Below are positions 43,914 to 53,077 of a stretch of DNA of 64,000 nucleotides, in pieces (the stretch's first letter is position 1; each line of letters starts with the position of its first letter). The stretch is from NCBI GenBank assembly GCA_041397765.1, contig JAWKWA010000011.1:1-64000 (forward strand). Reading direction: 5' to 3'. The DNA comes from JAWKWA01 sp041397765 (lineage in GTDB: Bacteria > Pseudomonadota > Alphaproteobacteria > Rhizobiales > Hyphomicrobiaceae). Made by a program: the position numbers and the translations under genes. The notes below the pieces were generated by a model. That model saw only the letters and a list, made by a program, of their open reading frames with translations. It had not been told where the DNA came from and ran no database searches.

Positions 43914-44657
43914 TCAGCTCCGATTGTACCCCGCCTTGATGAGCAGCGCCTGCTCCGGGCTCGAGCGCCGCCTCGCCGGCGTCGGCGGCCGCCGATCGGA
44001 GACTTTGGCCCGGCCGCTCGCTGAGCCGCGTGTCCGTCGCGGCGACAGCTCCTCCTCGTAGATCATGCCGTCGTCGCTGAGCGCGTCGTCGTCGAAGAAG
44101 GCCGGCAATGACCGCGCCGGCTTGACCTCGCTGTCGCCCTTCGCCGCGGTCGTGAGCGCCTTGCACTCCTCGCGGATCTCGACGACGTAGCTCCCGCTCG
44201 CATCCTTGACGAGCCGGCCCATGGCGCCGACGCAGGCCTTCTCGTCGGCATCCGCCTTCGCCACGCTCGGCTCGATCACCCCGAGGGACATCGTGGGCTT
44301 GGCTCGCGAGGGGCGACGATCGCTCCGCCGGCGCGCCTTCCTCTCATCGCTCCCGGCCTTCGATGCGGCGGCCTTGCGCGCACCACGCACCGGCCGGCCG
44401 ATCTCGCTCGCGCCGAGCCGCGGCATCGTCTCCGCCGTATCCCGCGGCGAGACCACCGAATAGCTGTTCTCGATCACCTCGTAGCTCGCCGCCGGCTTTG
44501 CCGCGAGTTCGGCGCATTCGGGCTTCAGCCGCACCTCGGTCTCATAGCGGCTGATCTCGACGACATAGCCATAGGGCTCGACGCATTCCTTGGCGATCGC
44601 CCCCTGCGGAGCCAGCACCCACACCGCGATTCCAACTGCCAGACCCGGGACACGCAT
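43914..44657 (-). CDS. Exported hypothetical protein with two Cys-bounded repeats
   Basis: 247 aa with a short signal peptide (LAVGIAVWVLAPQGAIAK). Two 24-residue units run from cysteine to cysteine: C25-C48 (CVEPYGYVVEIS to LKPEC) and C142-C165 (CVGAMGRLVKDA to IREEC). Each contains YVVEI, so they appear to be a duplicated disulfide hairpin. A basic linker (KARRRSDRRPSRAK) lies between, and the C-terminus is acidic then Arg-rich (RRTRGSASGRAK, PARRRSSPEQALL). No family recognised. An AT-rich region of about 100 bp precedes the gene, a likely promoter. Confidence 0.65.
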   Translation of the reverse strand: MRVPGLAVGIAVWVLAPQGAIAKECVEPYGYVVEISRYETEVRLKPECAELAAKPAASYEVIENSYSVVSPRDTAETMPRLGASEIGRPVRGARKAAASKAGSDERKARRRSDRRPSRAKPTMSLGVIEPSVAKADADEKACVGAMGRLVKDASGSYVVEIREECKALTTAAKGDSEVKPARSLPAFFDDDALSDDGMIYEEELSPRRTRGSASGRAKVSDRRPPTPARRRSSPEQALLIKAGYNRS

Positions 44658-44896
44658 TGCTCAACACCCCGTCGGAAGATCCGTTTCCCTGTTTGACGAG
44701 AGACTAGTCCCGGGGTCCTGCGATCTCATTTCGCCGATCGCTAAAATCTGCAAGAATCTGCGATTTTCTTCGGAAAAACAAAGAACCTACAACGCTCCTT
44801 GCAATGACAAATTCTCGTCTCGTGAAGACCGGTCCCGCTCTGGAACGCATCGGCCTCGAATGGATCCCGCTTCACCGCAAGGTTGCAAACGCGCGT

Positions 44897-45970
44897 TCAT
44901 TGATCTGTAGAATTGGTGACATCGGCATCGAGAATTGAGAACTGCAGCAGCAGCGTCCGCTGGAAGAAGTTGAAGTTGTCGTCGGACATGATCGTCAGCA
45001 CGCTCGCCCCTCTCTGATCGGTGTGAACGGCGAGCGCCTCCATATTGTCGATCTGAAAAGTCTGGTCGGCGCTGAAGAGCTCCTCGCCCTCGACCTTAGC
45101 GCCCGGCGCGAGCTCCGACTGGCTGACCAGCCGCAGCCGCATGCGCATGCCCTCCGACCATGTGAACCGCCGCTCGAGCACCACGATATCGCCGTTCGGC
45201 AGTGCCGCCAGGTCGCTGACGTCGAAGCCGCCATGGTCGGCCAGCCGGAATTCGCTCACCTTCTTGCCGGCGATGACCCAACCCGGCCGGTCGCCCGCAC
45301 CGCTACCCCGCTCGGCGATCAGCACCAGCGCGCCCTTCATGGGGCCGGCCGGCAGCACCACGACACTTTCCAGGCTGCGATTGGCGACGAGCTTCTGCAC
45401 GTCCTTCGGCAATGGCAGATAGGACTGCGGCGCGCCGAGCCCGTCCTTGCCGACGGGAAAGCGACCGACCCGCTTGTTCTGCTCGAAGGCGACGAGCGCC
45501 TCGCCGCTCTCCAGCGTGCCCGAGACGAGCGCGATCGCCTCGGCATCGCGGTCCTTCTCGCGGGCAAGCGGCTTGCCCTCGCGCGACAGCATGGGACCGA
45601 TCTCCAGATCCTCGACGCCGACGGGCGCGCTGCCGCGATAGGCGATGCGGCCTCTCATCCATGCCCCGGCATCGGAGACGGCGAGAAAGCGCCCCGTGTC
45701 GCCATCCACTGCGAGACCCGATATGCCGCCGAAGAAGGGGCTCTCCGAGCTGAGCTGGATGCCGCCGCGGTACCGCAGGCGGCCGAAGACGCGCCGTTCG
45801 GGGTGGGCCGGCTCGAACTCGCGGATCGGCAACGCCTTGACGGCGAGTGCCTGCACGATGATCGCCGAGATGTCCGGCTTGGCGTAGGCGTTGACCGAGC
45901 CCGCCACCAGCGCCGCCGCCAGCATGAGCTTCAGCATCGCGCGCGAGCGCGACCATCTGTGTTCCGGCAT
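44897..45970 (-). CDS. Esterase-like activity of phytase family protein
   Basis: 357 aa. A signal peptide is present (LKLMLAAALVAGSVNAYA). The mature chain has the beta-propeller signature elements of this family: FGGISGLAVDGDTGRFLAVSDAG, GVEDLEIGPM with metal-site acids, DAEAIALVSG, QIDNMEALAVHTDQRGASVLTIMSDDNFN near the end. These periplasmic proteins resemble phytase/esterase propellers; the real substrate is unknown. It lies downstream of cobT on the same strand, a common Hyphomicrobiales order. The start may instead be the inner ATG at 45937. Confidence 0.82.
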   Translation of the reverse strand: MPEHRWSRSRAMLKLMLAAALVAGSVNAYAKPDISAIIVQALAVKALPIREFEPAHPERRVFGRLRYRGGIQLSSESPFFGGISGLAVDGDTGRFLAVSDAGAWMRGRIAYRGSAPVGVEDLEIGPMLSREGKPLAREKDRDAEAIALVSGTLESGEALVAFEQNKRVGRFPVGKDGLGAPQSYLPLPKDVQKLVANRSLESVVVLPAGPMKGALVLIAERGSGAGDRPGWVIAGKKVSEFRLADHGGFDVSDLAALPNGDIVVLERRFTWSEGMRMRLRLVSQSELAPGAKVEGEELFSADQTFQIDNMEALAVHTDQRGASVLTIMSDDNFNFFQRTLLLQFSILDADVTNSTDQ

Positions 45971-46153
45971 GACGGCTTCGGCCCTCTACGCGATACGGGG
46001 TCCAGGACACTGGGGGATCTGGCACGGCCGCCATGCCCCGGCACTGCCGGCGATGGTCGAGCGAGGTCGGGCGCCGGCAACCGCCTCGCTTGCCCTCGAC
46101 CTGCCGCCGACGGCCTCCGGCAAGGGCTTATCATCGTCACGGTTGCCGGGAGG

Positions 46154-48040
46154 CTAACGCTGGCGCCCCTTCGGCACGCGCGGCGCGGTCTTGCCGCCAG
46201 CGCCGCTCGTCTCCTCGAACAGCTCGACGAGCTTGTCCGTCATCGCGCCGGCGAGCTCGGATGGATCGGTGATGGTGACGGCCCGGCGATAGTAGCGCGT
46301 CACGTCGTGGCCGATGCCGATGGCGATCAGCTCGACAGGCGAGCGCGTCTCGATCTCGTGGATCACCTGCCGCAGATGATGCTCCAGATAGGAGCCGGTA
46401 TTGACCGAGAGCGTCGAATCGTCGACCGGCGCACCGTCCGAGATCATCATCAGGATGCGCCGCTGCTCAGGCCGTCCGAGCAGCCGCTTGTGCGCCCAGG
46501 CGAGCGCCTCGCCGTCGATGTTCTCCTTGAGAAGCCCCTCGCGCATCATCAGCGCCAGATTGCGCTTGGCCCGCCGCCATGGGCTGTCCGCGGTCTTGTA
46601 GATGATGTGCCGCAGGTCGTTGAGGCGGCCGGGATTGGCGGGCTTGCCCGCCGCCAGCCACTCCTCGCGGGCTTGGCCCCCCTTCCACGCCCGCGTCGTG
46701 AAGCCGAGAATTTCGACCTTGACACCGCAGCGCTCGAGCGTCCGCGCCAGGATGTCGGCGCAGCACGCCGCCACCATGATCGGCCTGCCGCGCATCGAGC
46801 CGGAATTGTCGAGCAGAAGCGTTACCACCGTGTCGCGGAAGTCGGTGTCGCGCTCGTGCTTGAACGACAGCGGATGCATCGGATCGGTGACGATCCGCGT
46901 GAGGCGTGCGACGTCGAGCTGCCCCTCCTCCAGGTCGAAGTCCCAGGCGCGGTTCTGCTGGGCGAGCAGCCGGCGCTGCAGGCGGTTGGCAAGACGCGCC
47001 ACCGCCCCCGCCAGATGCTTCAGCTCCTTGTCGAGGAAGGCGCGCAGCCTTTCCAGCTCGTCGGCGGTGCACAGCTCCTCGGCCGCCATCTCCTCGTCGT
47101 GCGCATGCGAGAATACCCGGTAGCCGAACGCCTCGGGGCGATCGAGCACCGAATGGTTCGGCCGGAACGGATCGCCGGCATCGGCATCGTCGAGATCGTC
47201 GGTGTCGGCGTCGAAGGCATCGGTGTCGCCCTCCTCGGACATCTCGGTGTCCTCGCCGGCCTCGCCCTCGCTCATATCCTGCTGGGCCGACTGCTCGCTC
47301 TCGCCGGTCTCCTCGCCCTCGTCGGAGGAATCGGGCGTCTGCTCGGCCTGATCCTCCTCCGGCTCCCCCTCCTCACCCTCCTGCTCACCCTCGCTTGCCT
47401 CCTCGAGGATATCGAGCGCGCGCAAGACGTCACAGACCGCCTCACCGAAGATCTTCTGATCCTCGACGATGCCGTCGAGATGCTTGAGCAGCCGACCGGC
47501 ACGCTTCTCGATGTCGTCGCGCCACAGCTCGACGAGCTTCTCCGCACCCTTGGGCGGCGCCCGCCCGGTCAGCCGTTCGCGGATCATCAGCGCGAGCGCG
47601 TCCTCGAGCGGCGCCTCCTCGCGTGTGCGGATGTCGGCGAACCGCGTCTGCCCGTACTGCATGTCGATCTTGGCGGAGATGTTGTCGGCCATGCCGGGCA
47701 TGCGCATGGAGCCGAGCGATTCGATGCGTGCCCGCTCGACGGCCTCGAAGGCGGTCCGTGCCGGTCCCGAATGGGGGGCGACGCGCCGATGCACCTTGGG
47801 GTCGTGGCAGGCCGCCGTCAGGGCCAGCGAGTCCGCCTGGCCGCGCAGAACCGCGATCTCCCGCTTCGTCGGTGAGCGCGACGGCTCGGGCAGGCGGACG
47901 CTCTTGCCGTCGAGGGCCGGCTGGGTGGTCGCGTAGGAGACCTCGATCTCGTCGTCGCCGGCGATGCCGCGCACGGCGAGGGCGAGCGCCCGCTTGAACG
48001 GCTCGACGGGAGCTTCCTTGCGCTTGGGGGACTGGGCCAT
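46154..48040 (-). CDS. cobT: Aerobic cobaltochelatase subunit CobT
   Basis: 628 aa. Together with CobS and CobN it inserts cobalt into hydrogenobyrinic acid a,c-diamide in aerobic vitamin B12 synthesis. The N-terminal region (to about 210) is helical, then comes an acidic Glu/Asp/Ser-rich linker (residues about 215-300), then a von Willebrand factor A domain with the metal motif D-N-S-G-S at about 411-415 and later ISDGAPVDDST. The layout matches CobT of Pseudomonas denitrificans. Good reading frame throughout. It lies next to the broken Uma2 gene instead of directly after cobS. Confidence 0.95.
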   Translation of the reverse strand: MAQSPKRKEAPVEPFKRALALAVRGIAGDDEIEVSYATTQPALDGKSVRLPEPSRSPTKREIAVLRGQADSLALTAACHDPKVHRRVAPHSGPARTAFEAVERARIESLGSMRMPGMADNISAKIDMQYGQTRFADIRTREEAPLEDALALMIRERLTGRAPPKGAEKLVELWRDDIEKRAGRLLKHLDGIVEDQKIFGEAVCDVLRALDILEEASEGEQEGEEGEPEEDQAEQTPDSSDEGEETGESEQSAQQDMSEGEAGEDTEMSEEGDTDAFDADTDDLDDADAGDPFRPNHSVLDRPEAFGYRVFSHAHDEEMAAEELCTADELERLRAFLDKELKHLAGAVARLANRLQRRLLAQQNRAWDFDLEEGQLDVARLTRIVTDPMHPLSFKHERDTDFRDTVVTLLLDNSGSMRGRPIMVAACCADILARTLERCGVKVEILGFTTRAWKGGQAREEWLAAGKPANPGRLNDLRHIIYKTADSPWRRAKRNLALMMREGLLKENIDGEALAWAHKRLLGRPEQRRILMMISDGAPVDDSTLSVNTGSYLEHHLRQVIHEIETRSPVELIAIGIGHDVTRYYRRAVTITDPSELAGAMTDKLVELFEETSGAGGKTAPRVPKGRQR

Positions 48041-48074
48041 GGGTCAGTTGCTATGTGCTGGGTGGATAGAGAGG

Positions 48075-48676
48075 TTAAATGGTATCGAGGACGAGTCCCG
48101 GCGGATCAAGCAGGATCTCGCCTCCCGGTACGAGGCGGCTGACCGCCGTTGCCTGCCGCTGTGGCACCATGCAGGCTCGTCCGGATCGATGACGAGGTAG
48201 TGGACGACCGAGGGGACGGAAGTAGCCGGCCAGCTTGCGAGCGACATCGATATGCGCGCTCGAAGGTGACAGCACCCCTTTCTGGCGACGATGATGGGGT
48301 TCGAGATTTCCTGCGCATCGTGGGTCAGCGGGCCGCAGTAGACGAGCGCATCCGGCTCGTAGCAACTGGCGTCCGGTACGCGCACTGTCGCTCCATCCGG
48401 CAGGGCATGGCAGGCAAGCCCAGCGGTCCCAATGGCATCGCCGAGGGCGCGGAAAACACGGCCCTTCATCGTGATGTGGCCGACGCGCTCCGGCGACATG
48501 GCGACCACGTGCCCGCCGTGCAGCTCGTGCCGACCCTCGCGCCCCTCGACCCAGGCGAGGAACTCGTCGACCGTCATCGGAGGCAGGCTCTTCAGATCGA
48601 CGGCTTGCGGGTGACGGCGCGGCGCTTTCCGTAGTGTCGGCTGCACAGGACCAATGCTATCGGAAACGGTGCGCAA
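48075..48676 (-). pseudogene. Uma2 family endonuclease-like gene, frameshifted
   Basis: Starting at 48676 one frame reads MTVDEFLAWVEGREGRHELH, PERVGHITMKGRVFRALGDA and then VPDASCYEPDALVYCG, typical of Uma2 (DUF820) proteins with a PD-(D/E)XK-type fold. The family sequence then continues in other frames: LSPSSAHIDVARKLAGYF, then PSVVHYLVIDPDEPA, then ATAVSRLVPGGEILLDPP to a stop at 48075. Three frame changes near 48275, 48215 and 48165 are needed. Uma2 genes are common single accessory genes. Whether the breaks are real or assembly errors cannot be told from one sequence. Confidence 0.7.
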
Positions 48677-48691
48677 CTGCGAGTGCCGCGA

Positions 48692-49264
48692 TCACTGGAT
48701 GCAGCCGGATCGTGCACGCTCGGCATAGGCGCGCAGCTCCAGCCGCGCCGAGCCCGCACCGGCGAGCCAGTCGTCGATGAGCCGCGTGCCGGCCGGCCGT
48801 CGCTCCCCCGGCAGATGGCCGAGCCCGTGCAGCGCGCTTTCGACCACCGCGTCGTTGGGCGAGGCAAGGCCCATCTCGAGCACGCCGAGATAGGCCGCGA
48901 ACAGCCGGTCGTCCTTGGCCGCCCACCAGTCGATCGGCGATACGTCCCAGAGCATGTAGGTGACGAAGGAGAGCGGATGGCCCGCGCCCTCGCTCAAGTG
49001 ACCGAGCACCGGCGGCGCCCGCTGCGCAAGGCAGTCGGCATAGAGCCTCCCGATCGCGGCGACGGCGGCGATCCGCCGCTCGATCGGCACATCCACCGCC
49101 ATGATGCGGCCGGCCGTGTCACCATAGTTTGGAAAGAGCAGCGCATTGAGGCCGATCGCCACCTGCCCGTCGCTGAATGGCGCCAGATCGACGCCCGAGC
49201 GCAGAAGGGTCGCGGCGAGCAGCTCGGCCTCCTCGTCCGCCGGCACGCCGAAGCGCCAGTCCAT
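48692..49264 (-). CDS. Hypothetical protein between cobT and cobS, probably frameshifted at its 5' end
   Basis: 190 aa from ATG 49264 (MDWRFGVPADEEAELLAATLL). Contains FAPFSDGQVAIGLNALLFPNYGD-like and WDVSPIDWWAAKDDRLFAAYLGVLEMG segments, and a C-terminal ALHGLGHLPGERRPAGTRLIDDWL that suggests a helical HEAT-like end. No family recognised. Upstream, plausible coding sequence (CLHAAYLDHFFARVVPERD) continues in another frame from about 49371, so a one-base error near 49275 probably separates the true N-terminus. Lies between cobS and the Uma2 remnant, all on the minus strand. Confidence 0.5.
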   Translation of the reverse strand: MDWRFGVPADEEAELLAATLLRSGVDLAPFSDGQVAIGLNALLFPNYGDTAGRIMAVDVPIERRIAAVAAIGRLYADCLAQRAPPVLGHLSEGAGHPLSFVTYMLWDVSPIDWWAAKDDRLFAAYLGVLEMGLASPNDAVVESALHGLGHLPGERRPAGTRLIDDWLAGAGSARLELRAYAERARSGCIQ

Positions 49265-49411
49265 CGCGAAGGATCGTCCCGCTCGGGCACGACGCGGGCG
49301 AAGAAATGGTCCAGATAGGCGGCATGCAGACATCGGCCGGCGGCCTGTGGTAAAGGCCGTGGCCGTCTCACGCTTGCTCCGTGCTCTGTCGCGGCGCCGC
49401 CTCACCGCCCG

Positions 49412-50399
49412 TCAGCCTGGCGCAGACGTTCGGCCTGCGCTCTCGGGCAGCTCCTCGCCGAAGCAGCGCTGGTAGAACTCCGCGACGAGCGCCCGCTCGA
49501 GTTCGTCGCTTGTTGAGGAATGTGACGCGGAAGGCAAAGCCGACATCGCCGAAGATCTCGGCATTCTCCGCCCAGGTCAGCACCGTGCGCGGGCTCATCA
49601 CGGTCGACAGGTCGCCGTTCATGAAGGCGTTCCGCGTCAGTCGGCGACGCGCACCATGTTGGAGACGATCTGCTGGCGGCCCTTCTTGTTGTGCCCTTGG
49701 CCTTCAGCACGATCTTCACCTCCGCATCGTGCGCAGCAGGTAGTTGAGCGTGGTGACGATCGACCAGCGGTCCATCTGGCCCTGGTTGATCTGCTGGGTG
49801 CCGTGATAGAGGCCCGACGTGTCGCCGAGCCCGACCGTGTTCGCCGTCGCGAACAGGCGGAAGGCGGGATGCGGGCGGATCACCTTCGACTGGTCGAGCA
49901 GCGTCAGCTTGCCCGAAACTTCCAGCACGCGCTGGATGACGAACATCACGTCCGGCCGCCCGGCGTCGTATTCGTCGAACACGAGGGCGGTATTGGTCTG
50001 CAGGCAGTAGGGCAGGATGCCCTCGCGGAACTCGGTGATCTGCTTGCCATCCTTCAGCACGATCGCGTCCTTGCCGACGAGATCGATGCGGCTGATATGG
50101 CTGTCGAGATTGACGCGGATGCACGGCCAGTTGAGCCGAGCGGCGACCTGCTCGATATGGGTCGACTTGCCGGTGCCGTGATAGCCCGAGACCATCACGC
50201 GACGGTTGTGGGCGAAGCCCGCCAGGATGGCGAGCGTCGTCTGCCGGTCGAACAGATAGTCGGGGTCGAGATCGGGCACATGCTCGTCCCGGACCGAATA
50301 GGCCGGCACCTCGAAATCGCTGTCGATACCGAAGAGCTGCCTGACGGAGACCTTCATGTCCGGCAGGCCGGGGGCATTCCCGGAAGTGGTGGGGCTCAT
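49412..50399 (-). pseudogene. cobS: Aerobic cobaltochelatase subunit CobS, frameshifted near its 3' end
   Basis: Start at 50399 gives MSPTTSGNAPGLPDMKVSV, an AAA+ ATPase with GYHGTGKSTHIEQ (Walker A), LVFDEYDAGRPDV (Walker B) and NTVGLGDTSGLYHGTQQINQGQMDRW. The frame runs into a stop at about 49716. The family sequence continues in other frames: HDAEVKIVLKAKG, QQIVSNMVRVAD, then AFMNGDLSTVMSPRTVLTWAENAEIFGDVGF, then ELERALVAEFYQRCFGEELPES. About four frame changes, near 49733, 49693, 49640 and 49510, mostly consistent with deletions, restore it. CobS is the ATPase partner of CobT. In an otherwise intact B12 context this suggests sequencing error. Confidence 0.85.
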
Positions 50400-50508
50400 G
50401 GGATTTCGTTCCAGCACGATTGCGATTGGTGGCGGGGACGGATCCCATGGGACCCGCTCGTCCTTGGGCCTGCCACCGGACCGCGCCCTGATGAGGTCGC
50501 CGCGGCCC

Positions 50509-51150
50509 TCAGCAGAGGCCGGCTTGCTTCAGGTAATTATAGGCTTGGATGATCTCGCGCAACCGATCCTCCGAGCCCCTGTCGCCGCCATTGAGATCGG
50601 GATGGTGGCGCTTGACGAGGTCCTTGAACCGGGCCTTGACCTCGTTCTTGGAGGCACCGTCTTCGAGATTGAGGGCCCTCAGCGACTTCCGCGCCATGTT
50701 GCCGAGCTGGCGTTTGGGCTCCGAACCTCGATTGTCCGCACCCGTCGCATGCTCGTTGAAGAAGGCGAACGGATCGCTCTGGGCAACGCGCGGCCGAAAG
50801 CCGCGGGGAGGGGCCTTCTCCCCGCCCGGCGCAGAGCGGCCATGTGCCCAGGAGTTGGCCCCGACCGTCCAGGTCGGCCGATGGCCGGTGATGGCGTCCT
50901 TCTGGAAGGCGGCCACCTCGTCGTCGCTCATGCCCTGGAAATAATTGTAGGAGCTGTTGTAGGCCTTCACGTGGTCGAGGCAGAAGAGGAAGAAGCTGCC
51001 CTCCCGTCCGCGTCCCTGGGGAGCGCGGAATTCGCCCGTCTGGGTGCAGCCGGCCCACTGGCAGCACGGTGCCGCAGGCTGCCTCTCCTTGCGGGCCTCC
51101 TCCTTGGGCGCGATCCGGATCGAATCGAAGTATTTTGAATCGAGCTTCAT
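50509..51150 (-). CDS. J-domain-containing protein
   Basis: 213 aa. The C-terminal 60 or so residues form a J domain (SLRALNLEDGASKNEVKARFKDLVKRHHPDLN) with the essential H-P-D. The N-terminal part has two cysteine pairs (APCCQWAGCTQTGEFRAPQ) and FFLFCLDHVKAYNSSYNYFQGM, conserved in the alphaproteobacterial group found between bolA and cobS. J-domain proteins stimulate an Hsp70. ATG 51150 opens MKLDSKYFDS. It is divergent from bolA. Confidence 0.9.
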   Translation of the reverse strand: MKLDSKYFDSIRIAPKEEARKERQPAAPCCQWAGCTQTGEFRAPQGRGREGSFFLFCLDHVKAYNSSYNYFQGMSDDEVAAFQKDAITGHRPTWTVGANSWAHGRSAPGGEKAPPRGFRPRVAQSDPFAFFNEHATGADNRGSEPKRQLGNMARKSLRALNLEDGASKNEVKARFKDLVKRHHPDLNGGDRGSEDRLREIIQAYNYLKQAGLC

Positions 51151-51309
51151 CACAGCGAATAATGGCCACAGGCCTTTTGGTCGGACAATAGGTTGCACGC
51201 GCGATTTGGCCCCGGCGTTGCCATGCTGCCGCAGCTTTGGGCGCCGATCCTGCGCAATCACGTCTGAGCGGCAGGTTAACGAGGGCCGGCCCCGGCCCGG
51301 AGGAGATCG

Positions 51310-51579
51310 ATGAGCGTCGAGAGCCGGATCAGGGAAAAGCTTGCCGAGGCGATGCCGGACGCGGCGATCACCATCGAGAACGAATCCCACCTCCACCACG
51401 GCCACCATGGCTCGCCGCAGACCGGCGAAAGCCATTTCAGGCTGCATATCGTGTCGGAGAGCTTCGTCGGCAAGTCGCGGATAGAGCGCCACCGCATCGT
51501 CAACGAAATCCTCGCTGCCGAGCTTGCAGGTCCGGTGCATGCCCTCGCCCTCAGGGCGAAGGCCCCGGGCGAGGCCTGA
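51310..51579 (+). CDS. bolA: BolA family protein
   Basis: 89 aa. SRIREKLAEAMPDAAITIENESHLHHGHHG with the histidine-rich loop, then SHFRLHIVSESFVGKSRIERHRIVNEIL including the conserved RHR helix-turn-helix-like segment. BolA proteins interact with monothiol glutaredoxins and iron-sulfur metabolism. ATG 51310 follows GGAG. It is transcribed away from the J-domain gene. Confidence 0.94.
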   Translation: MSVESRIREKLAEAMPDAAITIENESHLHHGHHGSPQTGESHFRLHIVSESFVGKSRIERHRIVNEILAAELAGPVHALALRAKAPGEA

Positions 51580-51668
51580 GGCCGCCGAGCTACCTTCAGG
51601 GAAAAGCCCCGCGCGAAGCCGTCCTCCACGCGCCGGCCGATCTTGCGATCGCCGAGCCCGTCACCTAC

Positions 51669-51715
51669 AGCACGTTCCGGCGGACGCGGAAACCGGCTCG
51701 CTGTTAGAACGTGCT
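51669..51715. repeat. Palindromic intergenic repeat
   Basis: Arms agcacgttc (51669-51677) and gaacgtgct (51707-51715) are perfectly complementary around a 29-base centre that contains ccggc and aaccggctcgct. A second, half-degenerate copy is at 43561. It lies between the convergent bolA and FAD-protein genes, as expected for REP-like elements. Confidence 0.6.
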
Positions 51716-51732
51716 CGAAATCAATAACTTGA

Positions 51733-51768
51733 AGTGGGTTCAAGATTCCCGATTGATCTGAACCCGCT
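51733..51768. terminator. Hairpin between convergent genes, possible terminator
   Basis: gggttca (51736-51742) and tgaaccc (51759-51765) pair, extended outward to about 10 bp allowing one G-T pair, with a 16-base loop. No T-run follows, so transcription termination is only a suggestion. Confidence 0.35.
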
Positions 51769-51796
51769 CTTGCCGCCGGGGCTCCGCGGACATCCG

Positions 51797-52942
51797 TTAC
51801 CCCTCCGCATCGCCCGGTCTCAGCTCGCCGATCCGCCTCTCGAACTCGGCGAGGCTGAGCCCGCCTCCGCCCCGGCGATGGAAATAGACGCGCCGTGCCA
51901 GCGCCCGCATCGGCGCCGTCCCGATGAGGAGATCGAGCGCGGCATTGGGCGGACGCAGGTCGAGCGCCCACCGCATCAGCCGCTTGACCGCGAATCTCGG
52001 CAGCTCGCCGGCGAGCACCCGTTCGGGCGGCGGACCAAGGTCCTGCAGATGATCGGCGACGAGCTGGCCGGCCCGCCGCCCGTAGTGGAAGGCGAGTCGA
52101 ATGCCCCCTCCGGTCATCGGCGACACCATGCCGGCCGCATCGCCGATCAGCAGCACGCCCGGCGCCCCGATCGGCGAGACGAGCCCGCCCGCCGGGATCC
52201 GCCCGGCGCGGCGCTCGACGATCCGCGCCCGGTCATGACCGAAGAGATGCGCCGTGCGCCGGTGGAAGGCCGCAAGATCCGGACGCACAGATCCGTTGGT
52301 CGCGAGCCCGACCTGCGTCACCGTCGGCCCCGGCGCCACCCAGGCGAGGTAGCCGGGCGCCAGATGGCTGTCGATGAAGCAGTGGAGGAAGCGCGGATCG
52401 ACGCCTTCGAGGCCCTCGTACTCGGCTTCGACACCGACGAGGAAGGTCCGGTTGCGCCCGAGCCCGAATATCTCGGCGACCCGACTGCGACCGCCGTCGG
52501 CACCGATCAGATAGCGGGTCGTCAGCCCCAGATCGGCGAGCCGCACGAGGCTGCCGCACCTTTGCGCCCGTGCGAACCGCTGCCCGAAGCGGATCTCCGC
52601 GCCAGCCCGCCGCGCCTCATCGGCGAGCCAATCGAGCAGGTCGCCCGTCCGCGTGGTCAGGAAATGGTAGCCGGGGGCGAAGAGATCGGTGGAGGCGAGC
52701 CCCGGCGAATAGAGCCGTACGCCATGCACGCGTCGCGTGTGCTCGTGCGGGATGTCGATCTCCTCTGCGGCCTCCTTGACGAGAATGCCGGTGGTGGCAA
52801 CCCGTGCCCCCGCCGATGGCTTGGCCTCGAGGACGACGACCTTCAGCCCCCGCATCGCCGCGGTGCGCGCCGCGACGAGCCCGGCAAAACTCGCACCGAC
52901 GATGACGAGATCGTGGCTGGCGCCGCTCGGGGCGTCGGACAT
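51797..52942 (-). CDS. FAD-dependent oxidoreductase, geranylgeranyl reductase family
   Basis: 381 aa. FAD-binding VIVGASFAGLVAARTAAMRG at the N-terminus, LIGADGGRSRVAE in the middle (D-G motif) and GVLLIGDAAGMVSPMTGGGIRLAFHYGR near 270-295, the signature order of geranylgeranyl reductase/halogenase-type flavoproteins. It probably reduces double bonds of isoprenoid chains or similar lipids. The start at 52942 (MSDAPSGASH) follows GGGGAG. It stands alone, convergent with bolA. Confidence 0.87.
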   Translation of the reverse strand: MSDAPSGASHDLVIVGASFAGLVAARTAAMRGLKVVVLEAKPSAGARVATTGILVKEAAEEIDIPHEHTRRVHGVRLYSPGLASTDLFAPGYHFLTTRTGDLLDWLADEARRAGAEIRFGQRFARAQRCGSLVRLADLGLTTRYLIGADGGRSRVAEIFGLGRNRTFLVGVEAEYEGLEGVDPRFLHCFIDSHLAPGYLAWVAPGPTVTQVGLATNGSVRPDLAAFHRRTAHLFGHDRARIVERRAGRIPAGGLVSPIGAPGVLLIGDAAGMVSPMTGGGIRLAFHYGRRAGQLVADHLQDLGPPPERVLAGELPRFAVKRLMRWALDLRPPNAALDLLIGTAPMRALARRVYFHRRGGGGLSLAEFERRIGELRPGDAEG

Positions 52943-53077
52943 GGTCAGGGCTCCCCCAAAGGCCCGGCCGGTGTCGGCAAAGGCCCGACCGCAGCCGCAG
53001 ATGGCCACGACTATGAGGGGAGCGGCAGGACCTGTCGTACGGAAAGTGCCGCCGGTTTCGGCCTCTTTCGGCCGCTC

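Noticed and set aside
45023..47875. 950-codon open frame on the plus strand
   Set aside because: Antisense to the esterase-like gene and cobT. GC-rich codons leave the opposite strand open. Composition is Arg/Asp/His-rich with no family resemblance.
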